DNA of 64,000 bases from Galaxea fascicularis (lineage: Eukaryota > Cnidaria > Anthozoa > Scleractinia > Euphylliidae): contig OX419346.1 in assembly GCA_948470475.1 (NCBI GenBank), forward strand, positions 5,265,995 to 5,329,994, written 5' to 3'. Below, in pieces: positions 8,860 through 18,539 of the stretch (within the stretch, counting starts at the first letter, position 1; every line of letters begins with the position of its first letter). A program made the translations under genes and the position numbers. The notes beneath the pieces were generated by a model. The model saw only the letters and a list, made by a program, of their open reading frames with translations, had not been told where the DNA came from and did no database searches.

Positions 8860-11800
8860 GTAGGCTGATCTTAAAATAACTGAAGTACTACGCGCGTTCT
8901 GTACGCGATGTACGGGTCAACTCATACTTGTGAAACTCCTTGTTACTGCTTGAAATGATTTTATAACAGAAATAGGCCGCTTTTCTATGGCTTTTCCAGC
9001 GTACCAAACCTAACTGGGATGTTGGGAGATCACGAGAAAGCTTGTGAATCCGCCGAGTAACTTGCGCGGGTGTATTACGCCCGGAAACCAAGAAAATGCG
9101 GTCTATTGCTTAATTCATATTGCTATCTGTTGCTGAGCTGTGTTATTCTGTCTTCCCTACAGTCATTGAGCCTTAGGTAAATTCACCGGACGTTTCGTTG
9201 CACCTTTTGCCTGGCAATTGCAAATTTAATTTTAAATCCGTCTCTCTTAGGGATACCAAGTGACGCATTTGACGTCCTCGTGTTGTTCGATGGCTCGTCT
9301 TTCATAGGACTGACTCATTTTCATCAAACTCTGCTATTTGCAAAGGCGGTGTTGATGAGCTATAACATTTCCAGAAAGCAGGCCAACGTGGCAGCAGCAG
9401 TCTACGCGGGCAACGTCACTATCACCTTCAATTTTACCGAACATTTCAGTTACCCTGCAGTCAGCTCCGCTATTGATGAAATACAGTTTCTTGACGAGCC
9501 ATCACTTAATCTCGAAAATGCATTGAATGTTGCGAAAACGAACGTTTTTCCAACCGGCAGAGCAAATGTACCAGATGTCCTTGTGATTTTTGTTACCTTT
9601 TCACTGAGTGGGAATTTCGCTGCTGCTTCACAAGAACTACGCAAAGAGGGAGTGAAGGTAGTTGTTATTGGTATCGGGAGCTTTTTCAGCCTACCACAGT
9701 TAGAAGCAGTTGCTAGCACACCCGCTGACAACTATGTGGTCACCACTGGCTATGATCACATGGACACGATGGAAGGTGCCGTGACTGGTGCAGTATGTCA
9801 AGGTATGGCTCTAATCTTCATGATCTTTCCCTTTTTTCGAACCATCCTCGCCGTCTACCGACTTTCTTTTATTGACTAAACTGCTTACAGAAGGAAAGAC
9901 TATCTCTGGCAGTCACGGACTTGACTCCCCAAATGTATTGGGGTGGAAAATATTGCACATTTACAAAGGAGAAACTATAATTCAGCCATCCGTCCGTTTC
10001 CGTTCATCTGCTTGACTGACTGACTGACTGATTGATTGATTTATCGGTTGCAGCCGTGGATCCTTGTGCAAATTTTCCTTGCTTAAACGGAGGAAACTGT
10101 AACAGGAGTGGCAGAAACTACACCTGTTCATGTTTAACTGGTTTTCAAGGTTCTCACTGTGAACAAGGTAAGTGTTTTCTCTTCCTAGAGATACTTTTGT
10201 CGGCGTGTTTGATTATTTGAAACTGAGTTTTGGTTCTGTACACGTGATACAAATTTTCTTGCTCCGTTCACGTAATCATCCTTCATATATTTGTTGTGAA
10301 AAGTATGGAATACGTGTGTATAAAGATTCACGGCTTTGAGAACAGCGCCCCCGTGGTAACTGCGGCATCAGCACTTTGTAAACTGTATGTTATGATACAA
10401 CCCTTTTTTACCAGACACCAACGAATGCATGGACGGCATGGCAACTTGTACAAGTGGGAAGCTTTGTGTTAACACGTGGGGTGGTTATCAGTGCATATGC
10501 CCTGGCAGTCAGTATGGACAAGACTGCAGCTATAGTAAGTACAGCAGTCATTGGTTGTTGACACGAAGAACAGACGTGTTTTATGCTAGTGTGAAGAGTG
10601 AACTGCAAACATCACTTCACTTGCGACCTACTTAACCCTTTTGGATTTTACACCTAACAGTGAGCAGAGTCTACTTTCTTTTCACGGTATCACCATTTCA
10701 GCTAACACAGGTTACGAGAATAAAAGATATGGGATCAAACGTGAAGTGTCTGAACTGGTACTATGAGAAATTTGAGAACACAAGTTAAGAGCGCGAGAAT
10801 ATGCATGACTGTTGAAGGGTTTCTATCAGATCAACAAGGGCGTAGCTAGGAGGAGGGTCCTGGGGTGCCAGTGACCCCCCCCCCCCTTTGAAAGCCTTTT
10901 TCTTTTAAGAAAACGGCCTACAATATTGAGGTGACAGTCTGGTGAGTACCCTGTGTTTGACACAGTGTGACCCCCTCCCCCGTTTTGGAAAATCCCGGCT
11001 ACGCCCATGTCTATCAGGGTATTTGTAAAGTGAGCCTCAGCCGTCTTTGTGATCTTTATGCGATTGAGGCATCCTAATAAGTCCCTCTGTATCGTCATCG
11101 TTCTGTAGGGATGGATACGAAACTGGACCTAGCCTTCCTAATAGATGGCAGTCAAGTTGTGACGAGAGAAAATTTCCTCAGCTTTCTGTCGTTTACAAAG
11201 GCTATCACTGCGTCTTTAAACGTGTCGAAGGAACATACCCATGTAAGCGTTGCTGTGTACGGAGATGACGCTTCACTGATAGCCAACGACTACCAGAATC
11301 AAACCTCACTGTATTATGCGATCGATAGGATTCAATACCAAGCAAATCTTCAAAGTAACTTGGGATTTGCCATGCTAGATCTTGCTTCAGAACTGTACAA
11401 CACCACAAACACAAGGTCCAATGTTCCAAGGATTCTGGTGATCTTAACAGCCAGCAAATGTCACGATGATGTATCACTCCCTTCATACCTCCTGCGGAGG
11501 CGTTACAATGTGAAAGTGTTCGTCTTCGCGGTGGGGAGTCAATACAACATTACTCAACTGAATGAGATTTCCTCCGATCCTGACAGTGACTATGTGCACA
11601 ATGTTACCTCAGGAAAAGAACTTGACACTAAACTTGGCTTATTCAAAACTCTGTTAGGTGAAGGTAAGTAAGCTATAATTGTAATTTTTAATAGCAACAT
11701 AGGCTCCTCAGAGTTAGTTAATCATGATCGCGTTTCTCGTAACGACCTTTTTTTTTCAGATTTTTAACAAGCTTGTGTGTTAGAACTGATTTTTCTATAA

Positions 11801-14800
11801 CCTCAAAGAAAACTCAAAACGTCGTTTTTTTAACTAAGAAACCTTTCAATGAAAACTTGGTCTATTAACGAGTGAAATAGAAATGGAGATCTAAACCATT
11901 CTGTTTCTGAGGTTGCTTGCCATCTATTTGCTTTCTTTTTAGTGGTGTGTATGTGTGTGTCTTACGATGTCATGTACGTCTTTGTGATGTCCTGTTCTCT
12001 AAAACTACTTTCAAAGAACTAGCTCCTAGCTTGAAAACCTTGCCGGGTTATCTAGCTGCTAGGCATTTCTTTCTATGTAACATTTAGTCCAAATTGTAAT
12101 GGTATATTCTATGTTATGTAATGGAAATGCTGTTGTTGTAACTAGCAAAGTTTTGCTCGTTTTTAGCGCTGAACCCATGCTTCAGTAACCCATGCCACAA
12201 TGGTACTTGCAATGCTACAGCGAATGGTTACCACTGCATCTGCTATTCTGGCTATTTCGGCACAAACTGTGACAAAGGTTTGTGTACTTTTTTATGGCAT
12301 TCAAGGATCAGCCACAGTAGTTGAAGGGCGTTTCTCAAGGGTTGACCTAAACTGCGTAAAAGTTGATCGCATGGAACAAGGACAAACTAAATTTATTCAA
12401 GCTGTTGTTCTTAGCATGGCCAGAATAATAAGATGGTCTATGTAATTTACTTTACTTTCTCAATTAACACGTTATACACTATTTGAAGAAAGGTAATAGC
12501 TATTTTTGGGCACTTCCTAAGTTTTCTGAGGTTATAAAAGGGCATAGTTAGCTCGCATGTTTATACTTCGCGACAAAATAAGAAATCGCATCATATCGTT
12601 GATCAAAATCAAGAAAATCAAATCAAATCAATTTATTTAAGTTCGATAGCGTGAGCTGTGTGGTTGCCCAATCTCCCGAGCCAGGGGCTCATGTACTAAA
12701 CGTTCAAGCATTCCGGATCAAATTGGCATTTAGAAGTGTTGGTATTTGAGGAGAGGGAAACGCGGAATACCCGTAGAAAAACCCCTTGGAGCAGAGAAGA
12801 GAACCAACAACAAACTCAACCCGCATATGACGTCGAGTCTGGGATTGAACCCCGGCCACATTGCTGAAAGGCGAGTGCTCTCACAACTGCGCCATCCCTG
12901 CTGTCTATGGGTTGATTAATTTTGACTTGTTATGAAGATGTATCATTGGCTTGCATGTTTACACTTCACTTTATGAAAAGTGCTTACCCATTTAACTATT
13001 TTTTTCCGACAGAGGACGAAGTCAAGGACACTTGCGATTCTTCTCCATGTGTACACGAGGGAACGTGCATAACCACTGGACGAAATTACCGCTGTAACTG
13101 TACTCGGGGATTTTATGGAAAACATTGCCAGTTTGGTAAGAGGATGTGTATCCGTTTAATCAGGAAGCCATTAAGTTCCCTTCAATTTATTTTATGGACC
13201 GTAAGCCTAACTAATATTAGGTTTACTGGGTGAAATACCAGATTTGAGGACACTGACGTTCCCATGAAACTCCCCGGCAAAACCATGAACACTAAGAATC
13301 ATTTCTGGAATTATCGTATGTTATTGTTCTTCAACCAATCAGACGTGTAAAGAAACCATTAACCACAAAAGTGATCGATGTAACAGTTTGCGGTTTTGCC
13401 ATCATGTATCTGATTGGTTTTATTTTCAAACACAATGGACATTCCAGAAATATTTGTAGTGTTTGCTGTAAAAAGTAAACACTTATAGTCATGATTTAAA
13501 ATTGTCAGTGATAATTTTCCTGTTGATTAAGTGGACCATTATATTGCCACAAAATTAAGGCAAATTAGGTCAAGTGGCGTATATTTAATTTTTATCACCA
13601 ATGTATGGGCACAAACAGAAATGACTGCTTTGATTGTGATTCTGAAAAAAAGGTTTTAATTGTGCCCTTTATAGGCTGTGGATTCAGAGAGCTGGGATTA
13701 AGAGTACCGAGTACTCGGCGAATTCCAGACAAAGACATAACAGCTTCATCTGAAAGAGTCGAGGGACGTTCTGCCTTCCGTGGCAGGATTGGCGTGGAGA
13801 CCATGGGTGACTGGGAGGACGGATGGTGTGCTTCAGTCAGTGACGCAGCGCCTTATTTTCAAGTGTTCTTTGGTAAATACCCACCATTCTAGGAGTGTAT
13901 GTTACGTAATCTATCAATTGACAGCTGTTTGACATTGGTTGCAAAACTCTACGTTTGGCCCTCATCAAAGGAGATAATTTGTTACTGTAGTTACTGTACA
14001 TGAAATTAGATGGTTTTTTTTACAAGATGGGCCCACATCTATCGAGCAAGCAACTATCTAGAGGGTAACTGGTGACGGGGTCACCAGAGAGTAAGCGGTG
14101 CTGAACCCCCCCCCCCCCCCCCCAAAAAAAAAAAAAAAACAAACAAAACAAAAACAACTACAACAACAAGAAGGAATAACGGAATGGCTTGAGTGTTCCG
14201 TGTTTGGCTTCTCATGAACCTCACACTAAGTACACTAAGTACATATAGAAAAAAAAAACAGCAACAGCGACTAAAACGAAAGCAAAATCATAAACCCAGT
14301 CAACCCACTGTGTAGGGCCATCACGTCAACACAAGGATTCACCCTAATAAAAGTCCTTTGAAGTTACATTGTCGTGAATAACTACATTTTTTCTCCTGTT
14401 CGCATAACTCTTGCCCGGTTGAAATTTATTATTGCTGTCCAACTGTTGTAGGTTACCTTACCAATGTAAGTGTCATAGAAACTGAAGGAGTCACTGATAG
14501 GAGCACTGGTGCGTGGGTTCAGAACTACTATGTGTCAACAAGCAACAGTTCTGAGACTGCATCTTTCGTCAACTATACTGAAGGGGAAGGAACCAGAATT
14601 GTAAGCGCTATAGTTTTGACATTTTCGAGCTGAGGAATTCCATTGGTGGAAAAATGTCATCATATTTAGATCTAGCACAGTAATTTAATCCATGTAATGA
14701 GACGACATAAAAGCAAGAATTCGTCCTTTTAATTTACAAGCTAAGAGATTTGCGAATCCAGCTTCAGAAGTGGAGTCGATTGCCCTCACCTTCAAGACAG

Positions 14801-17800
14801 CTAGAGCGGGTGTGTGTGAAACCTAACGATAAATTTGAAGGAAACAAGTGATGTATATTTCACCGACGTAGATGAGCCGTTTCTCTATTTACAGTGTGGC
14901 CCTGACTTACATTCACCGTAAGGCCTACAAACGATAAAGCGGCTCATACCAATTTTTTGTTTTTGCTTTCACAGTTTAAAGCCAATGAAGACATAAAGGG
15001 TACAAATGTCTCTCTCCATGGCATGAACGCTCATTACATTCGAATCCATCCACTCACTTATAAAGGAACGTCGGCTTGTATGCGAATTGCCCTTTATGGA
15101 TGCGACTCAGGTAGGTGATATTGTTTTACAAATTGGTATGGCCCAATGTTCCTTTGCTGCTTTTTTTTTCCTAGAGGAAAGTCATCTTTCCAGTCAAAGT
15201 TTTGGTACAATACAACAATCTGTAAAAGCTTGTAAAGCGACATTTGATCCCTGTGAGTCAGCCAGTCAGTCTGTAATTGATTGATTGATTGATTGATTGA
15301 CTGACTGATTGATTAATTGCCTGACAAACAAGTGATTGATGTACTCTTTTTTTCTTCAGAGGACTTTCCTTCCTTGGGTAATTTGTTGCAGAGTGTTGAT
15401 AACGACCCGGAAGGACAACCATCCACGTTTGACACTCGCTATCTTGGTAAGTTTCCTTTCGTAAATGACTACCTATAACTCATCAGGATTGAATTTTTTT
15501 TTCCTAGAGACCTAGATTGACAGATAACTCACATTTTCTACTTAAGGATGAATCTCTGTTATTAATCACTGGTGCCGAGAATTTGATGACGCCACACCAA
15601 TCATTGTTTCAGAATATTCGATAAGTCTTCAGAGCTTGCAACTTATCATTGTTAATACAACGTATTAAGAAATGGTCTATTGTTCCGGCTCAAATTCGCT
15701 CATTAAAATTTAAACAATAGGCCTATTGTTTTAAGTGACGCGTCGTGAATTTTGCCGAGACCGGCACGCCGAGGATTTCGGGACAGATTGGAAATTTCCG
15801 GCGTGAAAAACGGGTGTTACATCAGAAAAGCATAGTTTATGTGACTCGAAAACTAAATGATTACGATATGCTTACCGTACAACGGCTTCAAATGCCATGC
15901 CGGCATTGACGGCTTTTATCTTCTTTCTTCATTTAGTGATTCCAGCAGTTATTTTCGTTGGTCTGCTTGTCGGTGCAGTAATCTTTTTCATACGTTCGAA
16001 TCGGTGAGTAAACCTTTTTTTCTCCTGCATTACAACAATGTACTTAGATGAAGTCGACCATAAAAATTTGAAAGGTGTAACGTTACCTAAGCTTATAAGT
16101 CGAAATTTGTCATCACAAAAACGATAATTTGTTGTTGTTGTTGTTGTTGATGCCCCGGCATGCAAATGTTTTAAATAACGGAGGAGAGATGCTTCAGAAG
16201 TTTTTGGAGGTATCTGGTTTGCACAGTGAAAGAAACCTTGTTTCTTCGCTTGTAAGTCTATCGAGTCTACTGATTCTGGGAAGAAATATGCCAAGAAAGC
16301 ACAAGTAAACTGGTCTTCAACGCCTGGGTTCTTTAAAAAAAAATAAAAGCACGACTAAACTATCCCACGCTTAACGTAAAAGATATATTTTCAAAGGATT
16401 TCCGCCCGTATAAGTTTTGTCTTGGAATCAACTTCATTTTGAGCGCAAAATTCACTCTAAAAACATTTTAACATGGGATTCTGGGTAGCCCAGCAGTATA
16501 GAGGCGTGAAACGCCGCGATCCACGCGTATATAGCAAGATCAACAAACTCGTGAGACTGACAATTAACCGGCCGGTTATTACATTCATTGACAGTGGTAC
16601 CAGGTGTTGGAAGTACCTAATTACATTGAAAAATGGTTACCTTCAAGAGTAAAACTGGCGTGATCAACTGTGTTCTTTCACTATAATTAAGAGCGAACAT
16701 ATCAAAGTAAAAAGTTCAGGACTAAAACAAGAGAAACGCTCATTCGTAAATGTGGTCTACGAATTGATGTAGCCACAGTCATAAAGCAGGTAAAAGCCTC
16801 GTAAGTCCGTGATATACCTAAGTTCGACGGTAGTCAAATTTGAGTCTTAGGTATATCACTTACGAGCAAATTTTTCTTCACAGGCTATAGGCCTCAGTAA
16901 AAGAGAGAGCGAAAAAGCAAATGTTGAGGAAAGTGTGTTCATGAGTGAACGGTCTGATCGTTCAATAGATGTCGTTGTGCTCCAGATGCTGCATTCTATA
17001 GTTTTATTCCTGTATAACATCAGTCAAGTTTTCAGCTATATTCTTTCCTTCCCTCCTTTAGCAAACATTTTAAAAAAACGAAAGGCTATTCTGAGCTCGA
17101 CGACCCAGACGATGAGGGGATCTACCAAACCATACCATATGACATGCCAATGTATGAAGTTCAAACTGTTACCTTGGAGATGGGGCCAGAGAAGTCAACT
17201 GCCGTGTATGGAACAGGAATATGGAGAGAAGCAACCTTTTCTCGATCCAAAGAAGTACAAAAATATTACAATGCCATATACGACACAACAGATACTGACA
17301 CAAAAGATTTAGCAGGGGAGACAACATCACTCAGTGGTCTGTCGTTTGAGACGGTATTGGCCGATGAAATATACGACTCTCCCTTCGACAATAGCTTACC
17401 CAGTGAGGTTGGAGAACAGGAGGGAATTTACGAGGCTGTTTACCAAAATCCTGTTTATCAGGAAGATGATGATGACGGCATCTACGACAACGTCTTCCCA
17501 GAAACGCCATCCTATGACGCTCAGAAAATGACTTTGGAACTTGGACCCCAGAAAACTGTGTTGGTGGAAGGCATTTTCTCTCATGACAACAAGGTAAACA
17601 CTACCAGAAAGGTCACTGGGAGATACTATATATATACCGACTGTGTGGTAACTCATAGGATGAGCTCCATCTCAACTCCATCTCAACTATATTGTTTAGA
17701 CAACTGCAGCTTTGAGGATAAATCTTTTTGTTATAATATAAAAAATCACATAATAATATATTATATTGTAACATGTAAAACAAAAATATCAAGTAATTTC

Positions 17801-18539
17801 GCAGTTTGGCAAGCGGGCTAGTCATCCTTAACATTGATAGATAAACACACAATGAAGGCACCTGGAGAGGAAAAGACGTATTCTTCATTTCCTCAACCTA
17901 CATGCAGTGTATACTGCGTGCATCCTGTAGTGGAACCGCCTTTGACACGCATTATTCATTGTTAGAAAGGGGTTTACTGCTAGCTATAATTATTGCATGA
18001 ATGCGGCTGGGCATAGTAATTCATATTACAATGCATCTGTGTAACTATCTCCATTTTGATTGGCTAGAAGCACGCAGCAAATTTACTGCTGGCACTGCTT
18101 TCGTACAGTCATCCTTATACAGACAACAGTTTTTTTTATACATGTAAAAGTGATGTCTGCTTTCATTTAGAGTGGACTTTTCCAACTTTTGCACTGCGCT
18201 GCAACTTTTAGGTTGGAAGCCTACGAATAAAGTTGTCTAAAAGTTGATGTTGTTGTTCAATGCTTCACCTTTTAATTATATACTCTCATTTTGTCTCGTT
18301 AGATATTTGGTTTTGATCGCGTAAACACATTGCCAAGTAGGGGGAACACGTTGAAACGTGAGGGGAACACGTTACCAAATGGAAGGAGCACGCTGCCTTC
18401 TGGACAAACCACAAAGCCACCCGGCAAAGGAACAATGTCGAGTGGAAGTGATGTAACGAATCGCAGAGGAAACATGTTGAAAATGGGAGCAAATTCACTG
18501 CCAATCGGGAGAAAAACATCGAAATACGAAAGGTTTTAA
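6736..18539 (+). CDS. EGF/VWA/discoidin single-pass membrane protein, 5' end missing
   Basis: Seventeen exons join into one frame of 1142 codons plus TAA: 6736-6843, 7636-7746, 7999-8112, 8743-8859, 9251-9802, 10054-10167, 10415-10534, 11109-11663, 12167-12277, 13013-13135, 13675-13872, 14452-14600, 14975-15110, 15360-15446, 15937-16003, 17062-17593, 18303-18539. Every intron is GT-AG, and all EGF and VWA exons are phase 1-1. The domain order is EGF, EGF, EGF, calcium-binding EGF, VWA, EGF, calcium-binding EGF, VWA, EGF, EGF, F5/8C, linker, transmembrane helix, tail. This layout indicates a cell-surface adhesion or recognition receptor with its C terminus inside the cell; the ligand is unknown. 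The first exon begins in mid-codon, so the signal peptide and perhaps more EGF repeats lie upstream, beyond the transposon cluster or outside the window. Confidence 0.88.
9251..9802 (+). CDS. VWA domain exon 1 of the receptor
   Basis: A single 552-base phase 1-1 exon encodes a whole von Willebrand A domain of about 184 residues ('[15 protein letters not shown]' at the start, '[10 protein letters not shown]' and '[12 protein letters not shown]' in the core). The metal-ion site loop reads D-G-S-S-F instead of the standard D-x-S-x-S, so the last coordinating serine is missing. The fold should form, but metal-dependent ligand binding may be weak or lost. An in-frame TAA follows at 9877 if the intron is retained. 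Confidence 0.9.
10054..10534 (+). CDS. EGF and calcium-binding EGF exons between the VWA domains
   Basis: Exon 10054-10167 encodes '[14 protein letters not shown]...GFQGSHCE', a classic EGF. Exon 10415-10534 starts 'TNECMDG' and carries the calcium-binding type spacing with '[12 protein letters not shown]'. Both are phase 1-1. The intron before the first contains a TGAC/TGAT simple repeat (10012-10041). Confidence 0.87.
10830..11009. mobile_element. hAT-like MITE in an intron, 8-bp target duplication
   Basis: The element's ends carry the inverted repeat GGGCGTAGC(T/C)(A/G)GG, and it contains C-rich tracts. TCTATCAG stands at both 10822-10829 and 11010-11017, the 8-bp duplication expected of hAT elements. 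A few extra bases separate the left duplication from the recognised terminus. It lies in the intron before the second VWA exon and codes for nothing. Confidence 0.6.
11109..11663 (+). CDS. VWA domain exon 2 of the receptor
   Basis: A single 555-base exon encodes the second VWA domain ('[13 protein letters not shown]', '[11 protein letters not shown]', '[14 protein letters not shown]'). As in the first VWA domain, the metal-site loop is degenerate: D-G-S-Q-V lacks the second serine of D-x-S-x-S. It has several N-linked glycosylation sequons (NVS, NQT, NTT, NIT, NVT). The shared defect in both domains suggests a duplicated pair rather than independent decay. Confidence 0.9.
12167..13135 (+). 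CDS. Two EGF-like exons before the discoidin domain
   Basis: Exon 12167-12277 encodes '[15 protein letters not shown]...[10 protein letters not shown]'. Exon 13013-13135 encodes '[13 protein letters not shown]...[10 protein letters not shown]'. Both are phase 1-1. The intron between them holds a tRNA-derived SINE at about 12617-12905. Together with the following exons they place the membrane-proximal part of the ectodomain. Confidence 0.87.
12617..12905 (-). mobile_element. tRNA-derived SINE
   Basis: On the minus strand the 5' head reads GCAGGGATGGCGCAGTTGTG and continues with an A-box-like block, then GGGGTTCAATCCC, a good RNA polymerase III B box. The body continues for about 200 bases and ends in an A/T-rich 'aatcaaatcaatttattt' tail. 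It sits in an intron of the receptor gene. It is not a tRNA gene because no acceptor stem closes. Confidence 0.7.
13675..15110 (+). CDS. F5/8 type C (discoidin) domain, three exons
   Basis: Exons 13675-13872, 14452-14600 and 14975-15110 join to one discoidin domain of about 160 residues. It opens with 'CGFRELGLR', '[11 protein letters not shown]' and '[14 protein letters not shown]'; then '[10 protein letters not shown]'; then 'FKANEDIKG' and '[10 protein letters not shown]', closing with 'YGC'. The first and last cysteines of the usual disulfide are present. Discoidin domains bind carbohydrate, phospholipid or collagen, which supports an adhesion or recognition role. Introns of phase 0 and 1 split the domain, unlike the single-exon EGF and VWA modules. 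Confidence 0.88.
14106..14140. repeat. Poly-C / poly-A tract
   Basis: A run of about 18 C is followed directly by about 16 A and an A-rich tail. It lies within an intron of the receptor gene. Such homopolymers are prone to length error in sequencing. Confidence 0.9.
15360..17593 (+). CDS. Juxtamembrane, transmembrane and tyrosine-rich tail exons
   Basis: Exon 15360-15446 is an acidic linker. Exon 15937-16003 encodes the membrane helix '[18 protein letters not shown]' followed by the stop-transfer RSNR-K. Exon 17062-17593 encodes about 177 cytoplasmic residues with many acidic and tyrosine motifs. Three fit the Grb2-type pYxN pattern (YYNA, YQNP, YDNV), alongside IYQT, IYDT, IYDSPF and IYEAVY. 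Repeated 'VTLEMGP' and 'MTLELGP' segments flank the tail. This suggests phosphotyrosine signalling through SH2 adaptors, an inference from motifs only. Confidence 0.85.
16798..16866. repeat. Foldback element of about 69 bp
   Basis: CTCGTAAGTCCGTGATATACC is mirrored by a right arm that reads GGTATATCACTTACGAG, with a short loop between. It could be a very small MITE or a remnant of one. It is intronic, before the cytoplasmic-tail exon. Confidence 0.6.
18226..18231 (+). promoter_or_regulatory. Intronic polyadenylation signal AATAAA
   Basis: AATAAA lies in the last intron of the receptor gene, followed within about 15-35 bases by a GTTG-rich tract. It lies 405 bases after the TAG that ends the read-through of exon 17062-17593. 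This is the layout expected for an alternative terminal exon that would replace the GNTLP tail. Confidence 0.45.
18303..18539 (+). CDS. Last coding exon with GNTLP repeats
   Basis: This phase 0 exon of 79 codons ends in TAA. It encodes a basic, low-complexity tail with a degenerate repeat: [42 protein letters not shown], about nine residues per unit. The acceptor is 'ctcgttag'. The repeats suggest a disordered scaffold segment. If the preceding intron is retained, the protein instead ends at TAG 17819-17821. Confidence 0.8.
   Translation: MFGFDRVNTLPSRGNTLKREGNTLPNGRSTLPSGQTTKPPGKGTMSSGSDVTNRRGNMLKMGANSLPIGRKTSKYERF

Noticed and set aside
10012..10041. TGAC/TGAT repeat as a regulatory site
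   Set aside because: Simple-sequence repeat in an intron; the same kind occurs at 15275-15315 with no sign of function.
12840..12905. Possible tRNA gene on the minus strand
   Set aside because: A and B boxes are present, but no acceptor stem closes and the sequence continues into a SINE body.
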